A stretch of 46,190 bases of DNA from positions 35,939 through 82,128 of the forward strand of contig JAGPCK010000006.1 in NCBI GenBank assembly GCA_018058135.1, written 5' to 3'. This document shows, one piece after another, positions 33,681-41,326 of the stretch. The stretch is from Bacteroidia bacterium. Lineage in GTDB: Bacteria; Bacteroidota; Bacteroidia; UKL13-3. Under the pieces are notes generated by a model. That model searched no databases. It was given only the letters and a program-made list of their open reading frames with translations, and was not told the origin of the DNA. Numbering within the stretch: position 1 is the stretch's first letter; the number at the start of each line of letters is the position of its first letter. The position numbers were made by a program, and so were the translations under genes.

Positions 33681-36164
33681 GTGTCTTTCAGCTACCTTCA
33701 CTCCGACCTCCCCATCGTTGATATCATTCCTCAGGTAAAGCAACACCTGAGCGAACAAAATACCCTTATTGTGAATGCTCCGCCCGGTGCGGGTAAAAGT
33801 ACTTTGCTACCCCTAACCTTATTGGATGAGCCCTGGCTGGCAGGTAAAAAAATCATTATGCTGGAGCCCCGCAGGCTGGCGGCCAAAACCATTGCGGCCC
33901 GCATGGCACAACTGTGGGGCGATGAACCCGGCCAAAGCATAGGGTACCGCATCCGTTTTGAAAACCGTGTTTCAGCCCACACGCGATTGGAGGTAGTAAC
34001 CGAGGGCATACTTACCCGCATGTTGCACAGCGATAACGCCTTGGAAGGTGTGGGTTTGGTGATATTTGACGAGTTTCATGAACGCAGCATCCACGCTGAT
34101 GTGGCCCTGGCTTTGTGTCGCGAGGCCCAGCAAATTTTACGTCCCGATTTACGGATTATGGTGATGTCGGCCACGTTGAATATGCCGCAACTTACCGCTT
34201 TGCTCAAAGCTCCGGTAGCCGTGAGTGACGGCAAACAATACCCCGTAGAAATTATTTACAGCGGCCCTACGGATATGACCATGTTGCCTGAACTCACCGC
34301 GCGGCAGGTGTTACAGGCCACCCGCGAAAATGAGGGAGACACACTGGTATTTTTACCCGGTGAGGGCGAAATACGAAAATGTGCCGAGGTACTGAAAAAA
34401 GAACTTTCTGATTTTGCCATTCACCCTTTGTACGGTATGTTGCCCTGGGGCGAACAGCAGGCCGCTATATTGCCCAACAAATACGGCAGGCGAAAAGTAG
34501 TTTTGGCCACCTCCATTGCCGAGACCAGTTTAACTATTGAAGGCATACGCATTGTGGTAGATACCGGTTTCGGGCGAATTTCCCGTTTCGATCCCAAATC
34601 AGGGTTATCGCGATTGGAAACCGTACAAATATCCAAAGACTCAGCCGACCAACGAGCCGGCAGAGCGGGTCGTTTAAGTGCCGGTGTCTGTTACCGCATG
34701 TGGACAAGCGCCACACAAGATCGCATGGCAGAACACCGCATTCCTGAAATTATGGAGGCCGACCTTACCTCCCTGATATTAGACATGGCCCAATGGGGAA
34801 TTACCAATATAGAACAACTTACCTGGCTAAGTGCACCGCCCAAAGCGGCTGTTGCACAAGGCACCGAGTTGCTGCACCACCTCAACGCATTGGAAAACGG
34901 CCGAATCACTGAACACGGCAAACAAATACACCAACTGGCCTGTCACCCGCGTATAGCCCACATGTTGCTCAAAGCCAAAGACGACCGTGCCGTGCCGCTG
35001 GCTACTGATTTGGCGGCTGTTTTAGAAGAACGCGACCCCTTGCCCAAAGACTCGGGCATTGACATTAACCTGCGTATTGAAGCTCTGCGCAGAGGGCGCA
35101 AAAACAACGGATTGGGCAACCGGTTTGTACGTATTGAAAAGGTAGCCGAATCATACCGCAAAATGTTGGGTGCCGAAGTTGACAACGGTGCGGTAGACGT
35201 ATTCGAAACAGGCTTATTGCTGGCCTATGTGTATCCGGAAAGAATTGCTTTTGCCCGCCCGGGCAACAACGCACAGTTTCAACTAGCCAACGGAAAATAT
35301 GCCGCAGCCGGACATAAAGATGATTTAGCACACGAGCCTTGGCTGGCCGTGGCACACATGGATGCCCGTGATGGTTTGGGCAAAATATTTCTGGCTGCAC
35401 CACTCAACCCCAAAGACCTTTTGCCTATGGTAAAAGAGCGGGAAGTAATTACCTGGGATACCCGCAAAGGTGGTTTAATAGCAACAAAAGACCTGCGCAT
35501 AGGCAGCATTGTGTTGCGCTCCCAACCCTTATCCAACCCGGATGAAAAACACCTGCAAACAGCCATAAGTGAAGCATTAAAAAGTGAAGGGGAAGCCCTG
35601 CTGAACATGGACGAAACGTTTGTTCAACTGCAAAACCGCCTGTTGAGTTTACGCAAATGGAACCCGCAGGAAGCCTGGCCGGATGTGAGCACCCCTACCC
35701 TTTTAATGACCAACCCTGAGTGGCTGGGCGCTTACCTCGGCTCTGTTAAAAAGCCCGATGATTTGAAAAAGATCAATCTCTCACAAGCGCTGTTGCAACA
35801 CTTGGGTTGGGAAAAACAACAGACCTTAGACAGCCTTGCTCCTGCGCGAATTAAAGTTCCTACAGGGTCACAAATAGCCATTCAGTATTTTGCAAACGGA
35901 GAAACACCTGTGCTGGCTGTTCGTTTGCAGGAAGTATTCGGTCTGGCCGATACACCAAACATCAACAACGGAAAAACCCCACTGGTGCTGCATTTGCTTT
36001 CGCCCGGCTATAAGCCCGTACAGGTTACCTCCGACTTGCGTAGCTTTTGGAACAACACCTATTTCGAGGTAAAGAAAGAACTGAAAAGACGCTACCCTAA
36101 ACATGCCTGGCCCGATGACCCGTGGACAGCCCCACCGGTAGCTAAAGGGCGAAGTGCGAAATAA
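33681..36164 (+). CDS. hrpB: ATP-dependent helicase HrpB
   Basis: The 827-residue protein is a DEAH-type helicase. It has Walker A NAPPGAGKST (33-41), DEFHERS (Walker B, near residue 130), SATLN, then the second RecA domain (LVFLPGEGEIRKC, ATSIAETSLTIEGIRIVVDTG, QRAGRAGR), followed by the HA2 and HrpB-specific C-terminal domains ending PKHAWPDDPWTAPP. The biological role of HrpB is poorly defined; RNA is the likely substrate. The start is GTG, needed to include LPIVDIIPQV, the usual beginning of the family. GC content is visibly higher than in the flanking genes. A second, decayed copy of its 3' end lies 1.9 kb downstream. Confidence 0.94.
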   Translation: MSFSYLHSDLPIVDIIPQVKQHLSEQNTLIVNAPPGAGKSTLLPLTLLDEPWLAGKKIIMLEPRRLAAKTIAARMAQLWGDEPGQSIGYRIRFENRVSAHTRLEVVTEGILTRMLHSDNALEGVGLVIFDEFHERSIHADVALALCREAQQILRPDLRIMVMSATLNMPQLTALLKAPVAVSDGKQYPVEIIYSGPTDMTMLPELTARQVLQATRENEGDTLVFLPGEGEIRKCAEVLKKELSDFAIHPLYGMLPWGEQQAAILPNKYGRRKVVLATSIAETSLTIEGIRIVVDTGFGRISRFDPKSGLSRLETVQISKDSADQRAGRAGRLSAGVCYRMWTSATQDRMAEHRIPEIMEADLTSLILDMAQWGITNIEQLTWLSAPPKAAVAQGTELLHHLNALENGRITEHGKQIHQLACHPRIAHMLLKAKDDRAVPLATDLAAVLEERDPLPKDSGIDINLRIEALRRGRKNNGLGNRFVRIEKVAESYRKMLGAEVDNGAVDVFETGLLLAYVYPERIAFARPGNNAQFQLANGKYAAAGHKDDLAHEPWLAVAHMDARDGLGKIFLAAPLNPKDLLPMVKEREVITWDTRKGGLIATKDLRIGSIVLRSQPLSNPDEKHLQTAISEALKSEGEALLNMDETFVQLQNRLLSLRKWNPQEAWPDVSTPTLLMTNPEWLGAYLGSVKKPDDLKKINLSQALLQHLGWEKQQTLDSLAPARIKVPTGSQIAIQYFANGETPVLAVRLQEVFGLADTPNINNGKTPLVLHLLSPGYKPVQVTSDLRSFWNNTYFEVKKELKRRYPKHAWPDDPWTAPPVAKGRSAK

Positions 36165-36173
36165 GATTTATGC

Positions 36174-36181
36174 TATATTTG
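36174..36181 (+). promoter_or_regulatory. -7 promoter box of the AT-rich secreted-protein gene
   Basis: TATATTTG is an exact TAnnTTTG match, 15 bases upstream of the ATG at 36197. It rules against the alternative ATG at 36170, which lies upstream of the box. Confidence 0.55.
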
Positions 36182-36196
36182 AGTAAAAATAAACAA

Positions 36197-37822
36197 ATGA
36201 ATACAACTGCCATTTTCAAAGCATCTCTATTGCTTTTAATCGCATTTTTTTGCATAAACTACAGTTCAGCTCAAAATATTCGTATTGCTTGGGGGGATGG
36301 TGTAAAAGACAAAAGGCACACAAATATTTACAAATTAATATACGCATCCTCAGAAGAATCTTTTATTCTACGAAATATCTATCCAACCTTTGTTAGTGGC
36401 GTAATTTATCCAAAAGATAAATTAGTCCTTGAAAAATTTGATGCGCAACAAAACAAGGTTTTTGAAAAATTATTTGAATTTAATGATAAGACTCATTTTT
36501 ATGACATTGTACTAGTAGAAAATAAACTATACCTTTTTTACAAGACATATGATGAACAAAAAAAGAAAAGCTATTTTATAGTTAAGTTATTGAATACTGA
36601 AAACGGAGAAGAAGCAGGCCAAGAAAAAACTATTGACAGTGTCGATTTTTCTAAAAAAGACAACATTAATGGTTACATTCAAAAAGTCCGTGTAGTTCCA
36701 GGAAATAATGGAATAATGGTTTATTCGTATACTCAGACTGAGTATATTGTGAAGTGGCTAAATAATGATTTAAGTAAAAGAGCTGAATTTCACATGAAAA
36801 ATAGTGAAAAAAATAAACTCTCACTTTCAGAACCTCTAATCGATAAAAACAAAAACCTATACTTTTTATGTTCAAAAGGAAATGAATTGGTATTTGATTG
36901 GGAAAAAGAATTTATATCTTCCTATGATAACTTTGCATTAGCTTGTATTCGTTGGAGAGAGAGATTTCAATTTTCTACAATCAAACTAGATTCTACAATG
37001 CATACCATTGAACAATTAGATTTATTGCTAGAAGATCCTAAAAAAGGAATAACCCAACTTAAACAAGTATTCTATCCAGACTCGTCAAAGATTATTATTT
37101 CCGGATTTTATTCAGAAAAAAATGTAGTAAGTGCTGCTGGGCACTGTAGCTTTATTATGGATTTATCGAAAAAGTTAATTTATGCATGTAAAATATATGG
37201 ATTTTCAGACCAGTTAAAATCAGAATTCAGATTAAAAGAAAATCAATACGGGAGAAAAGAAATTGAAAAATTGGTTATATCAAACATCATTTTTAATTCA
37301 AATGACAGTTCTTTTATAACTCTTGCTGAAATCAAAAAATTCGAATATGATCCATTTACTAAATATTCAATGTACGCGTCTAATTTTTATTTCGGAAACA
37401 TTCTGGTTATATGTTCTGAAGTTGATGGTCAAATTAAGTGGATACAAAATATCTCAAAAAACCAGAAATCTTCTTTTGATGAAGGTTGTCACTTATCCTT
37501 TTGCTTATTGCAAAATGAAAATGATTTGGGTTTCATTTTCATGGATAATTATAAAAATAAAGATAAAACTAAAGGTGAGACGAAAACTATAACTATGGGG
37601 CCTTATATCGATAAAGATGCCACTTTAATGTTATGTAAAATATCGTTAAATGATGGCAATATTACGTCAGAAGAAATTGAGTCCTTAAAACCTGGCAATG
37701 ACAACAGCTCTTTTTGTGTAATGCCAAAGTTTTGTTACTTCATTAGCCCAAATAAGGCGATAATACTCAGTCATTACGGTTCAGTGCATAAAGTCGGTCT
37801 TTTGCAAATTGACAGAGAATAG
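36197..37822 (+). CDS. Secreted hypothetical protein, 541 aa, AT-rich insert gene
   Basis: The start at ATG 36197 gives a clean signal peptide (FKASLLLLIAFFCINYSSAQ) and sits behind an exact -7 box. The mature protein is rich in beta strands and Lys/Asn, with repeated aromatic blade-like segments (FYDIVLVENKLYLFYKTYDE, GIMVYSYTQTEYIVKWLNN, KNLYFLCSKGNELVFDWE, SFITLAEIKKFEY), suggesting a beta-propeller. No family name is recognised. Base composition is far more AT-rich than hrpB upstream. It lies between the intact 3' end of hrpB and a decayed second copy of that 3' end, so it was probably acquired. Function unknown. Confidence 0.75.
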   Translation: MNTTAIFKASLLLLIAFFCINYSSAQNIRIAWGDGVKDKRHTNIYKLIYASSEESFILRNIYPTFVSGVIYPKDKLVLEKFDAQQNKVFEKLFEFNDKTHFYDIVLVENKLYLFYKTYDEQKKKSYFIVKLLNTENGEEAGQEKTIDSVDFSKKDNINGYIQKVRVVPGNNGIMVYSYTQTEYIVKWLNNDLSKRAEFHMKNSEKNKLSLSEPLIDKNKNLYFLCSKGNELVFDWEKEFISSYDNFALACIRWRERFQFSTIKLDSTMHTIEQLDLLLEDPKKGITQLKQVFYPDSSKIIISGFYSEKNVVSAAGHCSFIMDLSKKLIYACKIYGFSDQLKSEFRLKENQYGRKEIEKLVISNIIFNSNDSSFITLAEIKKFEYDPFTKYSMYASNFYFGNILVICSEVDGQIKWIQNISKNQKSSFDEGCHLSFCLLQNENDLGFIFMDNYKNKDKTKGETKTITMGPYIDKDATLMLCKISLNDGNITSEEIESLKPGNDNSSFCVMPKFCYFISPNKAIILSHYGSVHKVGLLQIDRE

Positions 37823-37874
37823 CATTTGGAAGATTTTTAGGGAGTACTAAGTTCCCTTTTATCGCCCGGATAGT

Positions 37875-38028
37875 AAGCCCGTGCAGGTAACCAGCTCTTT
37901 GCGTAGTTTTTGGAACAACACCTATTTCGAGGTAAAGAAAGAATTGAAAAGGCGCTACCCAAAACATGCCTGGCCTGATGATCCGTAGACAGCCCCACCG
38001 GTGGCTAAAGGGCGAAGTGCGAAATAAG
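37875..38028 (+). pseudogene. Decayed second copy of the hrpB 3' end, 154 bp
   Basis: It aligns without gaps to 36012-36165, the last 51 codons of hrpB plus one base. I count 15 differences (about 90 percent identity). Twelve codons differ: ten are synonymous, one changes Asp to Ser, and one turns the Trp codon TGG into a TAG stop. Upstream of it the similarity fades within about a dozen bases. With the remaining spacer this accounts for the 322-base gap between the secreted-protein gene and the ATPase gene. Confidence 0.92.
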
Positions 38029-38081
38029 CAATCGGTGGCATTCAAGCCCGTTAATAATTACAGAATAGTTTATTTTTACAA

Positions 38082-38124
38082 AATATACTTTTGTATATTA
38101 TTAAAATATACTTTTGTATATTTG
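38082..38124 (+). promoter_or_regulatory. Paired palindromic operators over the ATPase-gene promoter
   Basis: Two identical 18-bp palindromes AATATACTTTTGTATATT (7-bp arms AATATAC / GTATATT) lie at 38082-38099 and 38105-38122, with a 23-bp period. The second overlaps an exact -7 box TATATTTG at 38117-38124, and the first contains a TTG about 23 bases upstream, usable as a -33 element. A dimeric protein bound here would block the promoter. The gene start is ATG 38145. Confidence 0.65.
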
Positions 38125-38144
38125 TATCATAAACAATTGATTAT

Positions 38145-39347
38145 ATGATACTCAAATCGGAGTTAAAAGAAGCATTTGAAAGCCAAAAAAAATATATAAC
38201 AGATGTTAAGTTCGATTATGTGCGCAGGCTGTATTTAGATCAAATAACCAAAGATAGCCGGCAGGTAGAAGTTATATCAGGCATAAGGCGATGTGGAAAA
38301 AGCACTTTAATGAAACTGCTTATGAACGAGCATAAAGAGCCCATTGCCTATTTCAATTTTGAAGATCCGCGCATATATGGTTTTGATGTAAAAGATTTCA
38401 GCAAGCTGGATGAAGTAATGGGCATAGGTTATTCAGCATATTATTTTGATGAAATACAGAACGTCCCCTCCTGGGAGTTGTATGTAAGGCAACTTCATGA
38501 TCGTGGCGAAAAAGTATTCATTACAGGTTCAAATGCATCGTTACTAAGTAAAGAATTAGGCACCCGGCTTACAGGGCGACATATACGACACGAGTTGTTC
38601 CCTTTCTCCTATTTTGAATTTTTAAGTTATTGCAAACTTCAGGATAATGACGATGCTGTTTCGGCATACCTGCAATGGGGTGGTTTTCCGGAGTACCTGC
38701 GCGATAAAAATCCTGAAGTATTACAGGTACTGTTGAAAGACATTGTTTTACGTGATATCGCGGTACGATACGGAATAAAAAATACCCGAACTTTGATGGA
38801 CGTAACCTTGTTTTTATTAAGCAATGCGGGTAAACCGGTCACCTATAACAGCCTTCGTAAAACCTTTGGAATTGGCTCTACCAATTCTGTTGTTGATTAC
38901 ATGAACTGGCTCGAAGACAGTTACCTGTTTTTCTTTCTGCCAAAATTTAGTTGGTCGGCCAAAAATTCTGCTGTAAATGCACGTAAAGTGTACGCTATAG
39001 ACAACGGCATGATAAGCGTAAATACCCTCAGTTTTTCATCTGATACAGGACGATTACTGGAAAACATGGTTTACATCCACCTGCGCCAATTATATGATCA
39101 ATTGTTTTACTTTAAAGAAACCAGTGAATGTGATTTTGTGGTAATGGAAAAAAAGAAGGCTAAACAAGTGATACAGGTTTGTGCTGAAGTAAACAGCGAC
39201 AACATGGAGCGTGAACTTAAAGGATTGACTGAAGCCATGAAGTTCTTTAAATTGAAAGAAGGAACAATTATCACATTAAACCAGGAAGATACTTTGGAAA
39301 CAGAAGCCGGTTTAGTGAAACTCACTCCTGTAAGAACGTTCCTGTAA
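38145..39347 (+). CDS. AAA-type ATPase with DUF4143 C-terminal domain
   Basis: The 400-residue protein has Walker A GIRRCGKSTLMK (about 46-57), Walker B AYYFDEIQNVPSWE, sensor ITGSNASLLSKELGTRLTGR and FPFSYFEFLSY, the run typical of AAA_14 ATPases. The C-terminal DUF4143 domain contains NTRTLMDVTLFLLSNAGKPVTYNSLRKTFGIGS and the nuclease-like SECDFVVMEKKKAKQVIQVCAE. These proteins are common in accessory regions and their role is not settled. It follows the hrpB remnant, has two operator-like palindromes on its promoter and converges on the RhlE-type gene with only 12 bases between. Confidence 0.88.
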   Translation: MILKSELKEAFESQKKYITDVKFDYVRRLYLDQITKDSRQVEVISGIRRCGKSTLMKLLMNEHKEPIAYFNFEDPRIYGFDVKDFSKLDEVMGIGYSAYYFDEIQNVPSWELYVRQLHDRGEKVFITGSNASLLSKELGTRLTGRHIRHELFPFSYFEFLSYCKLQDNDDAVSAYLQWGGFPEYLRDKNPEVLQVLLKDIVLRDIAVRYGIKNTRTLMDVTLFLLSNAGKPVTYNSLRKTFGIGSTNSVVDYMNWLEDSYLFFFLPKFSWSAKNSAVNARKVYAIDNGMISVNTLSFSSDTGRLLENMVYIHLRQLYDQLFYFKETSECDFVVMEKKKAKQVIQVCAEVNSDNMERELKGLTEAMKFFKLKEGTIITLNQEDTLETEAGLVKLTPVRTFL

Positions 39348-39359
39348 AGTGTTAAACAA

Positions 39360-40592
39360 TTACTTGTTTGCCCCGCCCGGTTTTCCTTTTCCGGATGGTT
39401 TTCTGAAAGGCTTTTTGAAAGCAGGGCGTTCACGTTTAGCATCCGGGTTATATTTCGGAGCTTCTCCCAATCCCTCAGGCAAAGGCAGTTTGGTAACAGG
39501 GTAACCAATTAACTCTTCAATATCATGGAACCTGCGTTGATCCTTCGGGTTAATGAAGGTAATGGCTGTTCCGGTACTCTCTGCACGTGCAGTACGGCCA
39601 ATGCGGTGTACATAATCCTCCGGATCTGGCGGCACATCGTAGTTAATCACTAAACCTATTCCGTCTACATCAATACCGCGGGAAAGAATATCGGTACCAA
39701 TCAGAATTTCTACCTTATTATTACGAAAATCAAGCATGATAGCCTCGCGTTCCGGTTGTTCCAAATCACTGTGAAAAGCTTTGATGGACAGGTTGGAGCG
39801 CTTGAATTCACGGTCGAGTTCCTTTACTTTATCTTTGGTAGAGGCAAATATGATAATGCTTTTGTGTTCCTTTTTCTCCAGAATACTTTTGAGTAAGCGC
39901 AACTTTTGTTCATCATACGCCATGTAGGCCTGTTGCAGTATACCTTCGGCAGGTTTGCTGATGGCAATGTTAATTTGTTTGGGGCTTTGTAAAATTTTAT
40001 TGGCTAATGCCCTTATTTTGGGGGGCATAGTCGCTGAAAACAACAGCGTTTGGCGGCTCTCAGGCAAATAATTACTGATACGGATAATGTCTTCATAAAA
40101 GCCCATGTCCAGCATACGGTCGGCCTCATCCAGAATGAGGTGTTGCAAATTACTCATATCAGCCGAGCCGGAAGACGTGAGCAAAGAAATGAGCCTTCCG
40201 GGTGTGGCAATGATAATATCGGCTCCTTGCCTGAGGGCGCGTTGTTGCTGAATAAAGATGTTACCGTCTCCTCCACCGTAAACCGCAATAGAACTGATGC
40301 CCGTAAAATAAGAAAGTCCCTGCACCTGCTGGTCAATTTGTTGAGCCAGTTCACGGGTTGGGGCCAATATCAAAGTGTTAAGGCGGCTGTGGCCTGATTG
40401 TACAATTTTATTCATTACCGGCAGCAGGTAAGCAGCTGTTTTTCCGGTACCTGTTTGTGCACAGGCAATCAAATCATGTCCATCCAGTATCTCGGGTATA
40501 GCTTGTTCCTGAATGGGTGTTGGGGTATCGAATCCCATAGCGTCCAATCCGTCAAGCAGCTCATCTTCAAAGTAAAAGTCGTAAAATTTCAA
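39360..40592 (-). CDS. rhlE: DEAD-box RNA helicase, RhlE-type
   Basis: The 410-residue protein has the complete motif set: Q motif (FDTPTPIQEQAIP), motif I AQTGTGKTAA, PTRELAQQ, TPGRL, DEADRMLDMGF, SAT, then TDILSRGIDVDGIGLVINYDVP and HRIGRTARAE. The C-terminal 40 residues are basic and Pro/Gly/Lys-rich (PAFKKPFRKPSGKGKPGG), a common RNA-binding tail. It unwinds short RNA duplexes, probably in ribosome assembly or mRNA decay. The start is TTG, with no in-frame ATG close by. It lies 36 bases downstream of the hydrolase gene in an operon with topoisomerase IV. Confidence 0.92.
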   Translation of the reverse strand: MKFYDFYFEDELLDGLDAMGFDTPTPIQEQAIPEILDGHDLIACAQTGTGKTAAYLLPVMNKIVQSGHSRLNTLILAPTRELAQQIDQQVQGLSYFTGISSIAVYGGGDGNIFIQQQRALRQGADIIIATPGRLISLLTSSGSADMSNLQHLILDEADRMLDMGFYEDIIRISNYLPESRQTLLFSATMPPKIRALANKILQSPKQINIAISKPAEGILQQAYMAYDEQKLRLLKSILEKKEHKSIIIFASTKDKVKELDREFKRSNLSIKAFHSDLEQPEREAIMLDFRNNKVEILIGTDILSRGIDVDGIGLVINYDVPPDPEDYVHRIGRTARAESTGTAITFINPKDQRRFHDIEELIGYPVTKLPLPEGLGEAPKYNPDAKRERPAFKKPFRKPSGKGKPGGANK

Positions 40593-40628
40593 TGTGTGCT
40601 AAAATATTTGCTGCAAGATACGGCTAAA

Positions 40629-41318
40629 CTATGCAAAAAACGCATTCACCAGTTGGGCTACCTTGCTCATATTCATTTGTTCAAACGGATGAGGTGTATC
40701 AGGCAAAACAGCCAACTGGGCATCAGGTAAGGCTTTGAATACCTGAAGGGTTTCATCCAAGGTAACCATTTTATCCCTGTCTCCCACCGCTATACAAGAT
40801 TTCACGGATTGTCGGCTCAGCCTATCGGGATGCAAATAATCCATTTGTCCCAAATCTTTCATGAATGCTGCTGTTTGGTTCAGCAATAATTCCCAATCAG
40901 TATGTGGGTGTAGAGTTTGCAACTGAGCCACAAAAGCCGGTGCCTTTTCTGCCAACACCTCAGGATTTAAACGGGCTGTTTCCTTCAAAGCAATTTCGGG
41001 GTTCCAACGGTATTTAGTAGCTAAAGTAAGTATTCCGGTAAATCTATCAGGATATTTGTTAACCAAATACATAGCCACATAACCACCCATGCTGTACCCC
41101 ATCAAATCCGCCTGCTGAATTCCGTTTGTATCCATCACCGATAACACGTATTCAGCCAATACAGGAAGGTTGAAAACGGTATTGTTTGTTAAGGGCAAAT
41201 CCCCGTGACCGGGAAAGTCTAAGGGCAATACCTCACCACAATGGAGCAAGGGCAATAAATCATCAAACTGGTGTTTTTGAGCCAAGGCCCCGTGCAACAG
41301 AACTAAATGTTTAGACAT
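40629..41318 (-). CDS. Alpha/beta hydrolase
   Basis: The 229-residue protein has the oxyanion region LVLLHGALAQ, the nucleophile elbow MGYSMGGYVAMYL (Ser), a late acid in AVGDRDKMVT and the catalytic His in DTPHPFEQMN. The chain is short, with a small cap region. The substrate cannot be read from sequence; esterase or MenH-like activity would fit the size. Its gene begins eight bases after parC and is followed by the helicase gene, but no functional link among these is evident. Confidence 0.88.
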   Translation of the reverse strand: MSKHLVLLHGALAQKHQFDDLLPLLHCGEVLPLDFPGHGDLPLTNNTVFNLPVLAEYVLSVMDTNGIQQADLMGYSMGGYVAMYLVNKYPDRFTGILTLATKYRWNPEIALKETARLNPEVLAEKAPAFVAQLQTLHPHTDWELLLNQTAAFMKDLGQMDYLHPDRLSRQSVKSCIAVGDRDKMVTLDETLQVFKALPDAQLAVLPDTPHPFEQMNMSKVAQLVNAFFA

Positions 41319-41326
41319 GGCGAGTG

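Noticed and set aside
37767-38045. Minus-strand frame covering the hrpB remnant
   Set aside because: It is the reverse reading of the decayed hrpB end and of the end of the secreted-protein gene.
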